This document shows positions 12,293 through 24,740 of a stretch of 64,000 nucleotides of DNA, in pieces. Positions within the stretch are counted from its first letter, which is position 1. Each line of letters starts with the position of its first letter. The stretch lies in assembly GCA_958299035.1 (NCBI GenBank), contig CATQJL010000316.1, forward strand, positions 29,329,441 through 29,393,440, in the 5' to 3' direction. The notes beneath the pieces were generated by a model that was not told the origin of the DNA, ran no database searches, and saw only the letters and a program-made list of their open reading frames with translations. A program made the translations under genes and the position numbers. The DNA is from Cylicocyclus nassatus (taxonomy: Eukaryota > Nematoda > Chromadorea > Rhabditida > Strongylidae).

Positions 12293-13119
12293 TAAGCGGA
12301 CCTGATTACGCCAGCTAATTTCAGTAAAAAGGCGTTAAGGCGAAAAGCTCACACACATAGAAACAATGCCTCTCTACTTGATAGAAAAATTTACAACGTT
12401 CCGGACAACTTTTTAACGTGTGCTCTCATTGGCTCTTTAAACTACTGTCATTTTACCGTAATAAAAAAAGAGCGACTTTGTGTTCAAACAAGTCTTCCCG
12501 AGCGCGCCTTCTTTTCTATCGTGTTTAATTCTACGGCCAAGCTAAGTTAAAGCGGAGTGGTTAGTACGTATTGCTTCCAAGGGCCTTCAAACAACGGGGT
12601 TTCTTAAAAATTTTGGACTCAAGAGATACGGAGGGCGGGCAGGCTTGTTATACGTAGAAACTACCCTTGATACATAGAGCCTTGTACTCTGGTAACCTTC
12701 ACTTTCAGGAGAACATAATCTTCACCTGGAGAGAAAAAGAAGTCTAATAATCAAATGATCCTAGTCAAATCGAAATAATTTTGAGTGAAAGAAGTGTAAG
12801 GAATAATACCCTGACAATTTTACAGCAAAACCAAAAAACTGAGTTTTTATACCTTTTTACCCTGAAAAGAAGGTTTTTATAATCTTTCTTATAACCTTTT
12901 TCAGACTATGATTCAAAGTTCACAAAAGCTGTTGGAGTTTGATAAACTAAGAGACTGAGCTTAAATTTTGCACAAAGAGTCGCTCACGGAAATGCTGGTT
13001 AATATCATTAATGGTGATTTTTAACCTTGGGACGTTGTCGGTCCTTCTAGTCGTGTCGATAATGAAAATGATATACAAAGTTGCAGGGTTTCTTTAAAAC
13101 TTCGCAGAGATCTGCGACC
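12293..13119. other. Unassigned DNA
   Basis: No gene or element recognised. Confidence 0.4.
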
Positions 13120-13228
13120 AGAGCCAAATGCCCCGTCGGGTCTGGTCTTCCCCTTCCGCTTGTCTGCGCCTCTACGTGTTGCGCGCTACCCCGCTACCTC
13201 AAACGCGGGGTACGGGGCATATGGCTCT
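13120..13228. repeat. Short MITE-like inverted repeat (109 bp)
   Basis: The ends AGAGCCAAATGCCCCG (13120-13135) and CGGGGCATATGGCTCT (13213-13228) are inverted repeats with one mismatch. The interior is GC- and CpG-rich, unlike the flanks. Confidence 0.7.
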
Positions 13229-14508
13229 AATATCCTTTTTTTCCTTGTTGTGAACACAATTTGAGCAAAAAAAATCGTATTGCAGCTTTTGATTCTACTT
13301 TCACACTGACAACTTCGCTAGACCTCATTTTTTGACTTCAATGAGAAACCTGGCAAAAACTGTGTTTCCAAAAACTTTTTTTCTTCAGTCTAGTTTTTTG
13401 CGAAAAATTGTAAAAAGTGTGTCTTTCTTCAGCTTTTCTCTTTTAGTGTTTTCGCAGCGACTTTTTAACTTGGGCGGTTATGCTCAAAATAATAAGCGCA
13501 ACAATCCAGACAACGTTGCAGAAAACAGGAATCACATTTTGGGAGTAAAAATTTGAAGGATGCATCAAAAACTAGGTTGGCTTTGACATGCATTTCGACC
13601 CGGCAAAAAGCCTTGCGTTTTTTCATCTTCTTCTTGATAAACACCACTTTCAAAACATGGTTGTTTTGGAAACAATCATAAAGAAAAATTAGTTTTTCCT
13701 CTTTCCCCCTGTTGTGGATTGCCTGGTTCTGAAATGAAATCTGCAATTTGAAATGCCGCCAAATCAAGGATTTCCCACTCATCGCAACTTTTTTATTTAT
13801 TTTTAGAAAAAATTCTTTTGCTGTTTTTCATCTTTTTTTCTACTCTGATTTCCTATAAACCACTTTCACTTTTATTAGTGCTTATATTCAAACAACCTTC
13901 ACTTTTAAGGCCTTTCTCTAAACTATCGAAGGTATGCGTAGAATTCAAAGTTGAATTTCTGGCAAGACGCTGTCTTTAAGGAGCGTTACAGATCGAATGT
14001 GAACATGTGTAACTTATAACGAAGACGTGCAAACTGTGCGATACTCTAACATTTCTTCTTATTCCTACAAACAATTTAGTAGTGTACTGGCTCATACTGT
14101 GCTGATAAAATGCGCCACAAAGTACTCTTATTATTTTTTTTCATAAAATCCGCTTTTGTTGTTGGATATATGTTAAACAGTAAAACACATTTTTGCAGTC
14201 TTTTGAGCTAAAAAATGTTATATTGAAAAGTAAACGTCCTCGCTCGCGCATAATGTGCAACTCACATATTGAGTTACAAATGACTCGAGGATACATAGAA
14301 TGACATTCAGTATGAGACCCGCTCTACCGTTCACTTTTTGCAACAAAAACATTGCCTTTTTGATGTAAAAAGCTTCCTTTTTAGCTTTGTTTGTGCAACC
14401 AGATAGCCAAATTCGTAATTTTTGGAAATACATCGTCAAGAGTCTGAATCGCTGCAGAAAAATCCGGAAGCATGTTTTTCAGAGTTCTTGTGAGCTTTTC
14501 TTTCTAAT
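13229..14508. other. Unassigned AT-rich DNA
   Basis: ORFs of 70-105 codons on both strands around 13332-13782 are low in complexity (Phe/Lys/Ser) and lack a domain. Nothing is supported. Confidence 0.4.
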
Positions 14509-14671
14509 GGTGCCAAAATTGTGCTAATCGATCTTTTTTACGAAAAATTATGATGTTCGTGGAAAATGCAAAAAAAACGGTTAAACTGACGTTTTTTTTT
14601 GCATTTTTCTGCATTTTTCACGAAAATTATGGCCTTTCGTAGAAAGGCTCGATCAGCGCAATCTTGGCACC
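14509..14671. repeat. Imperfect foldback hairpin
   Basis: GGTGCCAAAATTGTGC on the left pairs with GCGCAATCTTGGCACC on the right. Inside, ACGAAAAATTATG and GGAAAATGCAAAAAAAACG pair with their near complements around a centre near 14587. Confidence 0.7.
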
Positions 14672-15058
14672 GTTGAAAGAACAGTTTATAAACTACCTGT
14701 GGCAGCGTTTTAGATTTTTGACAAGACCATTCGGTGCATTTCATGCTTTAAACGGTCATCTTCATATTGCAGTTGAAGCAAGGAGCCTTTGGATTACTTT
14801 AAAATGCGACCCATGCTTTTTATCAAGTTCAAGTCTCGCTAGTTTTCTATATTCTTGTACTGACGCCGAAGGAGTCTAAGCAACCTATTAGAGCAAACCG
14901 CATAGGAACAAAATAGTGTTTCCTTCCATAGCTTGCTTTGCAAATTCCAGAATTAATTTTTGATGCCATCGAACGCCATATTTGGCCAACTTAAACCTCA
15001 CAGAACATCAGCCGGCTAGGGCTGCAGCTAGAGTGCTATTCGATGCTTTTCCTCTTTC
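14672..15058. other. Unassigned DNA
   Basis: One ATG-initiated ORF of 71 codons (14664-14879) has no recognisable motif and partly overlaps the hairpin arm. Nothing else was seen. Confidence 0.35.
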
Positions 15059-15237
15059 AGGGAACGGCCATAGGCAACCATTGCCTTTGCGCTGATCGAG
15101 TTTTTTCTTTGCTGGGGTCAGAGACAGCCTAGAGAGCGCGCGAAACGGGAGGCTATCATCATATCCTGCAACGACGGGCAACGCCGGCAACCTTGGTAAT
15201 GCCAGCAACCCCAGCAGCCGTTGCCGGCAACCTATGG
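15059..15237. mobile_element. GTTGCCGGC foldback element, copy 2 (short)
   Basis: Begins AGGGAACGGCCATAGG and ends with a CAACGCCGGCAACC-type minisatellite and CAACCTATGG. The middle text (GGGGTCAGAGACAG, CGCGCGAAACGGGAGGCTA) is shared with the copy at 29369-29602. The left minisatellite is almost absent, so the arms are unequal. Confidence 0.75.
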
Positions 15238-15538
15238 CTCCCCCAACGACATGTTTTCTGTTCCCGATTAGAAAAGTCTTGAAGGATAAAACCGACAATA
15301 TGCATGTTTTTGATGGTACATTAAGCTTTACAGTCAACTCAAAATTCCATTTCGAGCCCTGGACGCTCGCTTGTTTTGTAAAATTAGTGCTGAGCCCTAA
15401 TCCACTCTTGAAAGTAGCAAAAACCAGGAATTTGTTGGTGGTTTGTTGGTAAAATTCTGTCAAAAATTATGGAGAATTCTGGGAATGAGAACGAAATTGT
15501 TTTGTACCCTATGAGGTCTTTTATTCATATGTTACTCA

Positions 15539-16004
15539 CAAGGAAAGAAAGGCTGGTCGAAGTAGCCTTTTGAAATGAGATGCACGTAGCCTTGTAGAGC
15601 TTGGAACGCTGATTCCAAATCTGCCTTCGCTATCTACTGCGGATTTCTGGGCGAGGAGTTATGGAGGTTTTTGTGAGTAAAAATCTGGAGCCAAGAGCAG
15701 ATTAAAATCAGTCGTAACATTTTTTATAGGTATTAATTGTAGTCGGGTCACTCGGTGCAACAAATATTCTTGAGTCAAATATATCAACTCGCTGCTGCCT
15801 CATTTGAACACTGGAAAATGGTTACGACTGATTTTACCCTATTCTTGCATTCAGATTTTTGCCCACAAAAACCATCATAACTCCTCGCCCAGAAGTCCAC
15901 AGCAGATAACAAAGGTAGATTTGGAATCAGCGTTCCAAGCTCTACGAGGCAGTATACATCCATCCCATTTTGAAAGGCTACTTCGACCAGCCTTCCTTTC
16001 CTTG
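15539..16004. mobile_element. Tc4/Tc5-type MITE (CAAGG ends, CTNAG target), copy 1
   Basis: A 466-bp palindromic element with ends CAAGGAAAGAAAGGCTGG and its near complement. It is flanked by a 3-base TCA duplication (15536-15538 and 16005-16007) inside an apparent CTCAG target. Sub-terminal GGTCGAAGTAGCC matches the other copies. A 3-base TNA duplication within CTNAG is the published behaviour of C. elegans Tc4 and Tc5; assigning this element there is inference. No transposase is encoded. Confidence 0.85.
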
Positions 16005-16149
16005 TCAGATTTCTTTTGGGAATCAGTACTAGAATTTAGAAAAGTAGGGGAACTTGGCTTTAGTGAAAAGCATTTTGCAGTTTATAGCAATTTTCTGAAA
16101 GCTCGTTGCTTCAGTTGCAAGATAAAGATAATCATTTGAAATAGCATCA

Positions 16150-17410
16150 AAAAACTGCATCAAATGCTACCAGGAGCTTCTGTAAATCTTTGTCAGCGAC
16201 TTTGGCGCTAGTTCTAAAAAAACGATTGATCGTCAATAACTCTCTTGCTTGAAGGTCTTTCGCCAAGCTTGAGGTACTATTCAGTAAAGCGGGTTCAACA
16301 TAGACTTGCAGTATGAAGCGAATCACCAATTGCTCTTCATCACTGAAGTACTGCGGTATGAACTTTCGGTATATAGCGTCAGTATAAAATACAGGGTGTC
16401 CCAAAAAATGTATCGAACGTTTGATCGTTAATATCCTTCCCAAGAAGTCTTTTGCTTTGCTTCAGGTACCGTTTTGTAGAGCTGGCTTCAACTTAGATTT
16501 GCATTATAGAACGAATCACCCACCTCTCTTCATTGTTGTATGATTACGGTAGAAACTTGTAACATATGGTGTCAACGTGGAGAAAGCTGCCGTTTCAAAA
16601 TTTTTCAAAAAAAATGTGAAAACATGTGTATTGGGGTTTTTATGGACGCTGAGTTCAATGCTCAACTATTCACAAGATTACAAAGCTTTCTAAAGGGTGT
16701 AATCGCACTTTTAAGGAACATTGAAAAATGGCCGCTACCTCTTACCTGGCATAACTCTTCAATGAAGCATCATAATATTGGGAACTTCACAGTTATAATC
16801 ACCAACTCTAATTAGCCTAGTGTAAAAGTTTTCAGCTGTTTTGTTTCCTTTCTGAGGCGAAATATGGCCTTTTATTGCTTAAAACGCTCTTTGAAGTTCC
16901 TACCGTAATCCTACAGTAATGAAGAGAAATGGGTGATTCGTTCTATAATACAAATCTAAGTTGAAGCCAGCTCTACAAAACGGTACCTGAAGCAAGGGAA
17001 GAGACTTTTTTAGAAGAGAGATATTAACGATCAAACATTCGATACATTTTTTGGGACACCCTGTATGCTTTCAGCAAAAAATATTCCAAAGTATCTGGAA
17101 TTTTGTGTAGCAGGTTTCCAGGCGTGCTGATTTCACTACACAACTTTTTACTAGTTTTTCGGACTTTTCAGTCACATTTCTAGCGAACATTGGAAAACAG
17201 TTGTTACTCGAAACCTGGATTAACTTACGGAAAAAGGATTACAGTAAAGTGCAAACTTTATATTTGAAATCAGCGAATCCAATTAGCCCAGTACAAGAGT
17301 TGCCTGTTTGGTTGTTTCTGAGGCAAAATACTGCTTTCAATGGCCTAAAAGCCTTTTCAAGTTCCTCAAGCCGAAATAGACCCTTGGGGATTTTGGTGGA
17401 GTTAGACAAC
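16150..17410. mobile_element. Older, degenerate GTGTCCC-family MITE interrupted by a younger relative
   Basis: The left piece (about 16205-16389: ATTGATCGTCAATAACTCTC, then GCCAAGCTTGAGGTA) and the right piece (about 17066-17360: TTCCAGGCGTGCTGATTTC, AATTAGCCCAGT) match successive parts of the intact elements at 54111-54789 and 54967-55642. The outer ends have decayed. The 16392-17063 element sits exactly between the pieces. Confidence 0.7.
16392..17063. mobile_element. MITE with CAGGGTGTCCCAAAAA ends, inserted in an older relative
   Basis: 672 bp, ends CAGGGTGTCCCAAAAAATG and complement, TA duplication at 16390-16391 and 17064-17065. The arms pair over more than 100 bp on each side (GGTACCGTTTTGTAGAGCTG and its complement). 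CAGGGTGTCCC ends with a TA target fit the Tc1/mariner superfamily. No transposase. Confidence 0.9.
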
Positions 17411-18070
17411 AGTAGACCTCCCGCTTTCCTCAAGTACTCTGTAGCTCAACATCCATCTACTATTCAGTGCGCTAGGCCCTTAAAAATGCGCTTTAAAACT
17501 CGCCCACTCAAAAAAAGTGAGCGGAGCCGTTAGAGTTTTGAAGCGCGTTTTTCAGGAGTTAGCGCATGAACTGGCAGGTAAGGATTGAACTACAGATTAC
17601 CTGGAGAGAGAAGGGGGGATTCACAATCTAACTCCACCAGCATCCGAGAAGAATCCATTTTGCCGATCTACTGCCTTTATGGACTCCTCAACGCAGTGCG
17701 AAGAATTTGGAAGGGAGGTGCATAAACATGCCGGTAAGGAATGACCAATTGCGGCAAGAAAAGTTGGAAAAGCACTGTAGTAGTTAGGATTTCAGAATGC
17801 TAGGACAATTTAAGAAGAAAGAAAGCTTGTAAGAAAACATACAAAGTAATGAAAAAAAGTTGTGCAAAATATTGTTGGAGCGCTATGCCAACTCAAGTAA
17901 CATAAGTAACATTGAGAATATTCTGTTAATTCACTTTATTTTACAGAAAAGGTTAAAAGGTTACAAAATTCTATCTATGCATATGTCAGTGTCATTCGTG
18001 TATGACATCGAGTTTTGCAATTTTACTAATATTTGATTATTTAAAATACTTTTTGCAGGAATATATCCTA
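17411..18070. other. Unassigned DNA
   Basis: No gene or element recognised. A plus-strand ORF runs in from 17201, but its first part is MITE sequence. Confidence 0.35.
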
Positions 18071-19753
18071 GAGTGAGTCAAAAGTGATGATCGCATCTTT
18101 TTTAAACCTACTCTCAATTTAGGTAGAATGTGTGTAAGCAAGTGCTCTAAACGATGTCCGACACAGTCTTTCTTTCCCTCCGATAGGTATAATTTTCAAC
18201 CAAATTACTTCGTGATTGCTGAAATATTAGGTCGTTCCGAAAGTAATATCGCTTTTTTTTTTCAAGTGAACGCCACATTTCACGGAATCAAGATTCTCAA
18301 GAGTCTTAGGAGTATTTGATGCAGCATTTCATCCTCTTTTCAATGGTTGTAATTTCATTGCATAATATCAATGAGCTCTCGAAAAATTACCAAAATCTGC
18401 TACTCTTTGCTGCTTTTTGCTTTTTGCCATGGTCAAATGCGGCTATTTTTCTAAATTTTCGTACGTATTCTTCGAAGAAATAAAAGCAACTGGTAGATAA
18501 GGCAAACCCTATAGGACGCAAGATAACTTTTTCTTTTCCTTAGCTTGCTTGAGCTTCTGGTGTAAATTTTTCAATATTATCAAATTCCATAGTTGGTCAA
18601 CTCAAACCTCACAAAACAACAACCAGCAAGCAACTCGGGTGTCATTCGACGCAGCTTTTTCTCCTCTTCCTAACAGTTGTCTTTTGTCCGATTCCTCAAG
18701 TTTTCCGGGATAAAATTTTCGTAATTCAGGTTTTCCAAGGCACCCCAAGCCGTACCCGGAATTTTCGAAAGTTGCTAATCTGAAGCGGTGAATGCTCAAT
18801 TGGTTTGTAAAATTAGTGCCAAACCATAATCCATCCTTGTAAGTTTCCAAATCTGAAGATTTATTGGTTGAGGCATTTGTGTTTGAGTTGTTGTTGTGAG
18901 TTTGTTACTGAGTGTGAGTTGTTTGAGTTTTTTCCATTACTTGGACTCCTTCCGAGAACTGTTATGATAGAAAAATTGTGAAACTTGGCCTTCTCAAAAA
19001 ACATGGGTCGCAGATTTTCATAATTTTTCGAGAGGTTATTGCATTTTGTGCAGTGGTTATATAACCATTAGAAAGAGAATGAAATGCTGCATCGAATGCT
19101 GCCAGTCTTTTACACATCTTTTTTCTACGAGATGTAGCGCACGTTTGAAAAAAGCGACATTACTTTTGGAACGACCTAATATTTGCAGAAATCTTGAACA
19201 TAAAGCGTTTTCCGTTCAAAATCTATGGGTTTTTTTCAAACTTGTCAAAAAATTCTAGACTGTGGTAAGTTGAAGCGGTAAACGCTTGATTACCTTGCAG
19301 AATCAAGGTTTGATGATAAACTATTTTCGAAGCTCTCAAATTCGAAAAATTTTGTAGGGTTTAAGGCATTTTTGTTTCAAGCCATTTTTGAAAATTTGGG
19401 GCTTTTGCACAAATGATTTTGAAAGGCCTCAAAATGCTAGTTTCGAAATACCTAAATAGTGGTTTGCATCATGCAGGGCCAGCTTTGTCTTTATATTACC
19501 GATTTCGTTCGAAAACCTCAAACTGAAAATTCTGAGGAATAAGTAAACTCAAGGGAAGCAAAAATGACTTGTTCAAAATTTGGGAAATTTTTTCGACAAC
19601 TAAGAAGTTAACTGGGCCATTGGCCTCACTGCTGAGAAGAGAGAGAAAAGATACTTTTATACAATTTAGGGTACTCTCCTATCGCTATTCTACACGAGTT
19701 GCGGAAAGTTCGAAATGGGGAGCCAAAACTTCTTACTTTTGACTCAACCTAAT
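18071..19753. mobile_element. Possible decayed mariner-type element split by the 18227-19179 MITE
   Basis: The right end reads, in complement, TTAGGTTGAGTCAAAAGTAA (up to 19753). Near 18071 the text CTAGAGTGAGTCAAAAGTGA could be the partner end. The TA flank is clear only on the right. No coding motif. Tentative. Confidence 0.35.
18227..19179. mobile_element. Mariner-type MITE, family B (TTAGGTCGTTCCGAAAGTAAT ends), copy 1
   Basis: 953 bp with ends TTAGGTCGTTCCGAAAGTAA and near complement, TA duplication at 18225-18226 and 19180-19181. Internally a loose palindrome. A second copy, 990 bp, is at 42807-43796. No transposase. Confidence 0.9.
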
Positions 19754-21737
19754 ACTCAGAAAAGCAACTATTCTAAAAGGTTCTAGTTCCAAGCTCTACA
19801 CTGCTTTTTGTATGTTGCATTTATGTTGTTCACGCTGAAATTGTTATCTGATTCGGCTGATTTTCGATTTGTAGCAAATTAGTGGCATTTGTTTCCTTTT
19901 CTGCTGAAAACATTCATCCAATAGTTTTCTTGATCCACTATCCTTTAGAAAATTGGTAATTTTGAAACAGATATTAAATGTGCAAATTCAAAGATGAACA
20001 TTACAGAAAATTCACAAATATTACCGTATGGAATCCAGTTTTTACAGCTGTAAAACAAATGTAGAAATCACAACTTTGTAGCAAAAATGATTGGGTAACT
20101 CTGTTTTGAGACAAACCAAATTAGATGGTATTTCGCCATAGAGCTCGGATACAGCATCTTCATTCGTGGCCTACGTTTCGCTTTTCGTATTTTACAGAGG
20201 CTTGAAAACATTTCAGAAATCAAGGACTTAAAACTACCAAGTGCTTCATCTCTTTCTTCTAATTACCAGATTCATCAAAGATACCTCAGGAAAATCTAGA
20301 AAATGAAAGGAGAGGAAAACTTGGGCCTTATGAAAGAAGCAAATGGATGAAGTGCCTATCAAACGTATAGGTAGGACAAAATCTGAGATTACTTGAATTG
20401 AGTTCAAATTATTGAAATTTAGATTTTCAAATATGCTTCAAAAACTTGGACCTGTACTTGCAAAAATGAAACTTGAAATGAAAACTTGCAAATGAGAGAC
20501 ACGATCATTTCAAGAGAATCTCGATCATCAAGATAGAGCAAAATTAGTTTTCCAAAACTTTATAAGAAGATCTAATCTCACATCATTACGCTTACAGGTG
20601 AGATGCATACAAGCCCGCGCTTGATCTACACAACTGTGTCGTGTTTTATGTCGAGAATGATATGTTCATAACATTGTTGTTAAGGATAAACCTAATTACA
20701 GCGAAGAACAAGTGTATAGTTGGAACGAACACTAACAGAATTATTGACTTGACTTGCTCTTGTAATAATAGAATCACTCCAATATAACAAGCCAATGATC
20801 TGAATGAAGCAGCTGAACTGTTCCCAATAAATGGCAGCAGGCTTGGTGTTGTTTGTTGTCTGTTGTATGACATCATGCTGACATCAGAAAAAAAGCGGAC
20901 TTTACTGATCGAGCATCTAGGGCGTGGAAATACGATCACTGTTCCAGATGTGTCATAGAATCCATACATTCAAGATAGTTCCAAGATGACTTCGATGGGT
21001 CATAGGCTTCTAACAAGTGGGCTGGTGAGCTTTTCTTTAGCGACAAAGTATCTGAGCATTGGTTGCAATTCTTTCCTGATGTTCGAAAAGGCAAATCAAG
21101 AACATATGAAACGAATATAACTGGAGGTAGTAGAGGAGAGGCAGAAATCAGCAGAAGTTAGAGGAAACGGGAGAGGCGGGAGAGGGAGGATGAGAAAAGA
21201 AAGGAAACTTGGGAACTTATGAAGAATTGATAGTGGTTACGGTCACTAACTAAGTGTGCAATGCAAAAGTGAATTTGCTGAAATTCAGATGCTTAAGTGC
21301 CCGTAGTAATCTTCCCAAAATCGTCACAACGTGAAGAAGACGCGGCAGTGACCGCTGGACAACTCGGGCATGGCGGTTGTTGCTCGCCGCAAAAGTCTCG
21401 AGCCCGCCCGACGTCGAACCCACAATGGTCAACGTGAGTTGCACGCGCAGTCACTGCGTTGTATTGGGAAACCATTTTATTTTGAGTACTAAAACAAGGT
21501 GCACATGGCGCACATGGCAGTTACAGTATGAGGAAAGCAACAAGCAGCTTTCCTCGCGCTGGCTTCTTTGTAAGCAAAATTCTTATAACTATCAACTTAT
21601 GTTTCCTGTATCGATATAAAACTAAAAAAACATCGTGGGTTGAAGTGCACATAAATTCTTGAAAATCGGCGGCCGTGTGGGCCACGTTGTCGAGGCGTTA
21701 CGACGGGCATATGCCTGTAAATTGACGTATACATCTG
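19754..21737. other. Unassigned DNA
   Basis: Holds no recognisable gene. A minus-strand ORF at 20646-20969 has two hydrophobic stretches and could be an exon of a membrane protein, but no family fits and no acceptor of TTTCAG type precedes it. A purine-rich stretch lies near 21155-21207. Confidence 0.35.
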
Positions 21738-21778
21738 TACCAGACCAAAGTGCCGCTTCGCGGCACTTTGGTCTGGTA
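21738..21778. repeat. Perfect 19-bp hairpin with a 3-base loop
   Basis: The arms at 21738-21756 and 21760-21778 (TACCAGACCAAAGTGCCGC and complement) are exact around TTC. The stem is GC-rich for this neighbourhood. It has no U-tract and no obvious element ends around it. Confidence 0.85.
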
Positions 21779-22339
21779 AGTGGGTGTGAGCAATATCTAA
21801 GCGCTACTATCCTGATTGCATGTTTCATTTTCTTCACATTCTATTGAAAAGCAATTCTATCTGTTATAGCTTAGATGAGAACGCTATTTTAGATATCTCA
21901 AACCTGCGTTGCAGTTAGATCCTCCATATTTCTGAATTCGTAGTTGCTGCCGCTGCGTAGGCAGTAGCAGGTAGTAGCGCTGAACACAGCTGTGTGAAAG
22001 CGTAGACCGAAGGCAGTTTGTATTTATGTTTCTACCGTAGTGTATTTTTGGATTTATGTGAGAGATGAACAGATCTGGGTTTCATGCAAAGCTCAGCAGT
22101 ACTATTTGATGCAACGTACAGTGAAGTGTTTACGGAGATACGGTGTTTTTGAGAACATCTTTGAAAGAGAACAGAATTGGCTTGCTTTCAAAAAATTGAG
22201 GTTTTTTGTAAGGCGAGTGCGGCTCGAAACAGATTTTAAAAAAGCTACGCTGTTTTGAAAATGGTTTCTACGTTAAAAGGCCCACCACCACGTGATTTCT
22301 GAAAAGTAAAAAGTAGTTCACCCCTGAGAATGCATAAGA
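21779..22339. other. Unassigned DNA
   Basis: Nothing recognised. The 72-codon plus ORF at 22040-22258 has no motif. Confidence 0.35.
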
Positions 22340-23510
22340 GATTTTTAAAGTAAGGAGAATATTTTGGAAAGCATACCAAAAATTTGGAGCAAGTCAGTTG
22401 AGGAATGTGATTACAAAGTGAATGGCTTTTGGGAGCACGAACAGCTTAATAACTCCATTTCTGAACACAGATTTATGTAGCAACTTTCTTAAAAAAAGAT
22501 TCAAAGCTAAAAATAGGCTGATGCTTGCCATTAAACATGTGGTTGTTAAAAAAATTATGAGAGACATTAAGGTTTCTGGAAATTCATAGACTTAGACTCG
22601 TTTTTTGCCTCAAGCGTTTTTTGTTCCAAGAAAATGCAGTTTGATATATCCTCTTTAGAATGCAGATGGTAGAGTAGTAAAATGCAAAAATTGCAATTTC
22701 TTGAAAAGGTCATGAAACTCGAGATGACAGATTTAATTTTCAAGAAGACACCATTTAAACAGTTCATTGTGAAATTGGTTGAGATTGTTTGAGACTTGTG
22801 GAATCGATTGACTTTGGAATGGATAAAACTCGATGATTTTTTTGAATAGGTGATTTTTTTTTCGAACAGGTGCTTGAGAAGTATTTTACACAAACTGCAA
22901 CTTTCTAAAGGAGGATTATACGTTGAGTAAAACACAAAATAATTGGCTTTTGGGAGCGAAAACGAACAGCTTTATAACTCTATTTCTGAACAGAGATTAT
23001 TCATGATAGTGAAATCGCAGAGATTGTGAAAATTACAGATTTGATTTTGGAAAGATTGAGGAAAATCACAAAACTGGATATGTTTTGTAGCAAAAAATTG
23101 CAGCTCAATATTTTGTATTTTAGAAGGCAAATGGTAGTGATGAGTAGATACGAAGTCGATCTCTTGGGAAACAAACCCAAAGAGAGAGGCAATCTAGGGT
23201 TATATATAATAGTGAGATCGGCAGAGATTGTGAAAACTACAAATTGATTTGATATTGGAATGGATCAAAAACTTGACAATTCGAAAGGTGATGGTCGCTT
23301 GAGAAGCACTTTAGACTATAACTGCAATTTCTGTAGAATTATATGTCGATTAGGACATGTGATGTTTTCCAAATATAAAATAAATAGGAAAATTATGTAA
23401 CGGTTGAGGATTCGTTTGAAAGTCACAAAAGTGGAAACATTTTTTCAAAAAAATTGCAGCTCATTATTTTGTAGTTTAGAAACAAATGGTAGTGATGAGC
23501 AAGGTACTAA
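22340..23510. repeat. Diverged tandem repeats, unit roughly 400-520 bp
   Basis: Several blocks recur in direct orientation: TGGCTTTTGGGAGC plus CTGAACA near 22427 and 22942; TTGGAATGGAT plus GCTTGAGAAG near 22813 and 23256; AAATTGCAGCTCA plus AAATGGTAGTGATGAG near 23092 and 23452. Spacing is uneven, so units have gained and lost pieces. No coding content is evident. Confidence 0.6.
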
Positions 23511-23730
23511 AATTTAACTTTGTTATCAGATGCCCATTCTTATAGATTTTTCGAAATGTGTGATTTTGCTCAAAAAGCATGATTACAAAGGTTTTCGTTC
23601 ACATAATTGAATTGTTTCTTCCCAGAAAATGCTAAATGAGAAAGGAATTGATAGCTGACCTGTTCCGATGACTCGAGTGCTGCGATGTGAAAATAGAGGC
23701 GTCGTATTGTGAAGACAGAATCAATTGATG

Positions 23731-23969
23731 TTACCGCTTACAGCTTTTAACTTTTTGGAGATTGCGCTTTGGAGGCTGGGGTTTTCATCAACATCGTCTA
23801 GATCGGACATCACTGGCAATGATGAGTCATCAACCCTGTACGCCTGCAGCGTCATTACCGCTTACAGCTTTACCTTTTTGCAGACTGCACTTTGGAGGTT
23901 AGGTCATCAACATCGTCTAGTTACATCACTGGCATAGTGATGAGTCATCAACCCTGTACGCCTGCAGCG
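23731..23969. repeat. Tandem duplication, unit about 120 bp x 2
   Basis: Unit 1 (23731-23854) and unit 2 (23855-23969) both start TTACCGCTTACAGCTTT and end with ATGAGTCATCAACCCTGTA then CGCCTGCAGCG. They differ by small indels and substitutions. The ORF over it (23725-23937) simply translates the repeat. Confidence 0.85.
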
Positions 23970-24243
23970 GCACGCAACGACAAACCTGTTGACATCTCAC
24001 GAGGGGGGGGGGATGTTTCAGAGAGACACCGTGCGCTTTATTATATAGAGAGATATATCCGTATGTAAACCAACACTTATTCATTTCCTTTCCTTTTTTG
24101 CTTTTTCCCACTATCACTTGTGTAATACCGCACGCTTTCGTCGTTCCCCTACTCTTTGTTTACGAATGGCCTAAAGATAGTAGCTCGACGCGCAACGATG
24201 CCAACCGAAGGAGGAGTCAGACGGATCAGTGAAGGAACTTACA
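23970..24243. other. Unassigned DNA with a G-run
   Basis: Contains a run of G near 24003 and short AT-repeats near 24040. No gene recognised. Confidence 0.35.
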
Positions 24244-24558
24244 CGGACGAGGCCACACTTCTATGGGCTCCAGTCTCTTTCTTGTCGTGTTTCTATTCTT
24301 TTGTGTTGCCGGCGTGTTATATTTGAGAGTTGTTGATGTTTTGATGTTTATTGAGATAAACGCATCTAGTAAGGCTGTGTTAGGTGCACCTTGAGGCGTT
24401 TTTCGCGTAAATATGATTTCGGTTATAAAAGAGGGTAACACGATATCTATATATACCTCCGTCAGGTCGGGATCGCTTGTCATGGGCCGGCAGCAAATTG
24501 GCATATGACGAATGGGGTTTACTACAGACTTTGCGAAGTCTGTTCCATTGCAACACAT
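24244..24558 (-). other. Possible minus-strand exon, unrecognised
   Basis: The minus strand is open here for about 105 codons of fairly mixed composition (residues like TSDPDLTEVYIDIVLPSF). The reading frame runs into a consensus donor: GTAAGT on the minus strand, ACTTAC at 24237-24242. Upstream on the same strand a TATATATA motif lies near 24451. No acceptor or homologous family was identified, so this could equally be chance. Confidence 0.2.
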
Positions 24559-24740
24559 CGCCTGAGCAATGCGTCATTTTGCGGCATAGGCTCGTAATTG
24601 ACGGAGTGATACAACTTGCAAATGGATATGGAAACCCGTTGTTATGTTGCCTTTTCAACCGTTTTGAAAAGCCAGCAACCTGTTATGGTTGATTGTTAAT
24701 TTGTCTCATGAGTTTTTTCAATTATAAATTTTCACCGCAC

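Noticed and set aside
20646..20969. 107-codon minus-strand ORF with hydrophobic stretches, possible receptor exon
   Set aside because: No receptor family motif and no convincing acceptor; kept only as a remark in the stretch entry.
21402..21425. tRNA B-box-like text (GGGTTCGACGTC on the minus strand)
   Set aside because: No A box at the right distance and no cloverleaf; not a tRNA or tRNA-derived element on this evidence.
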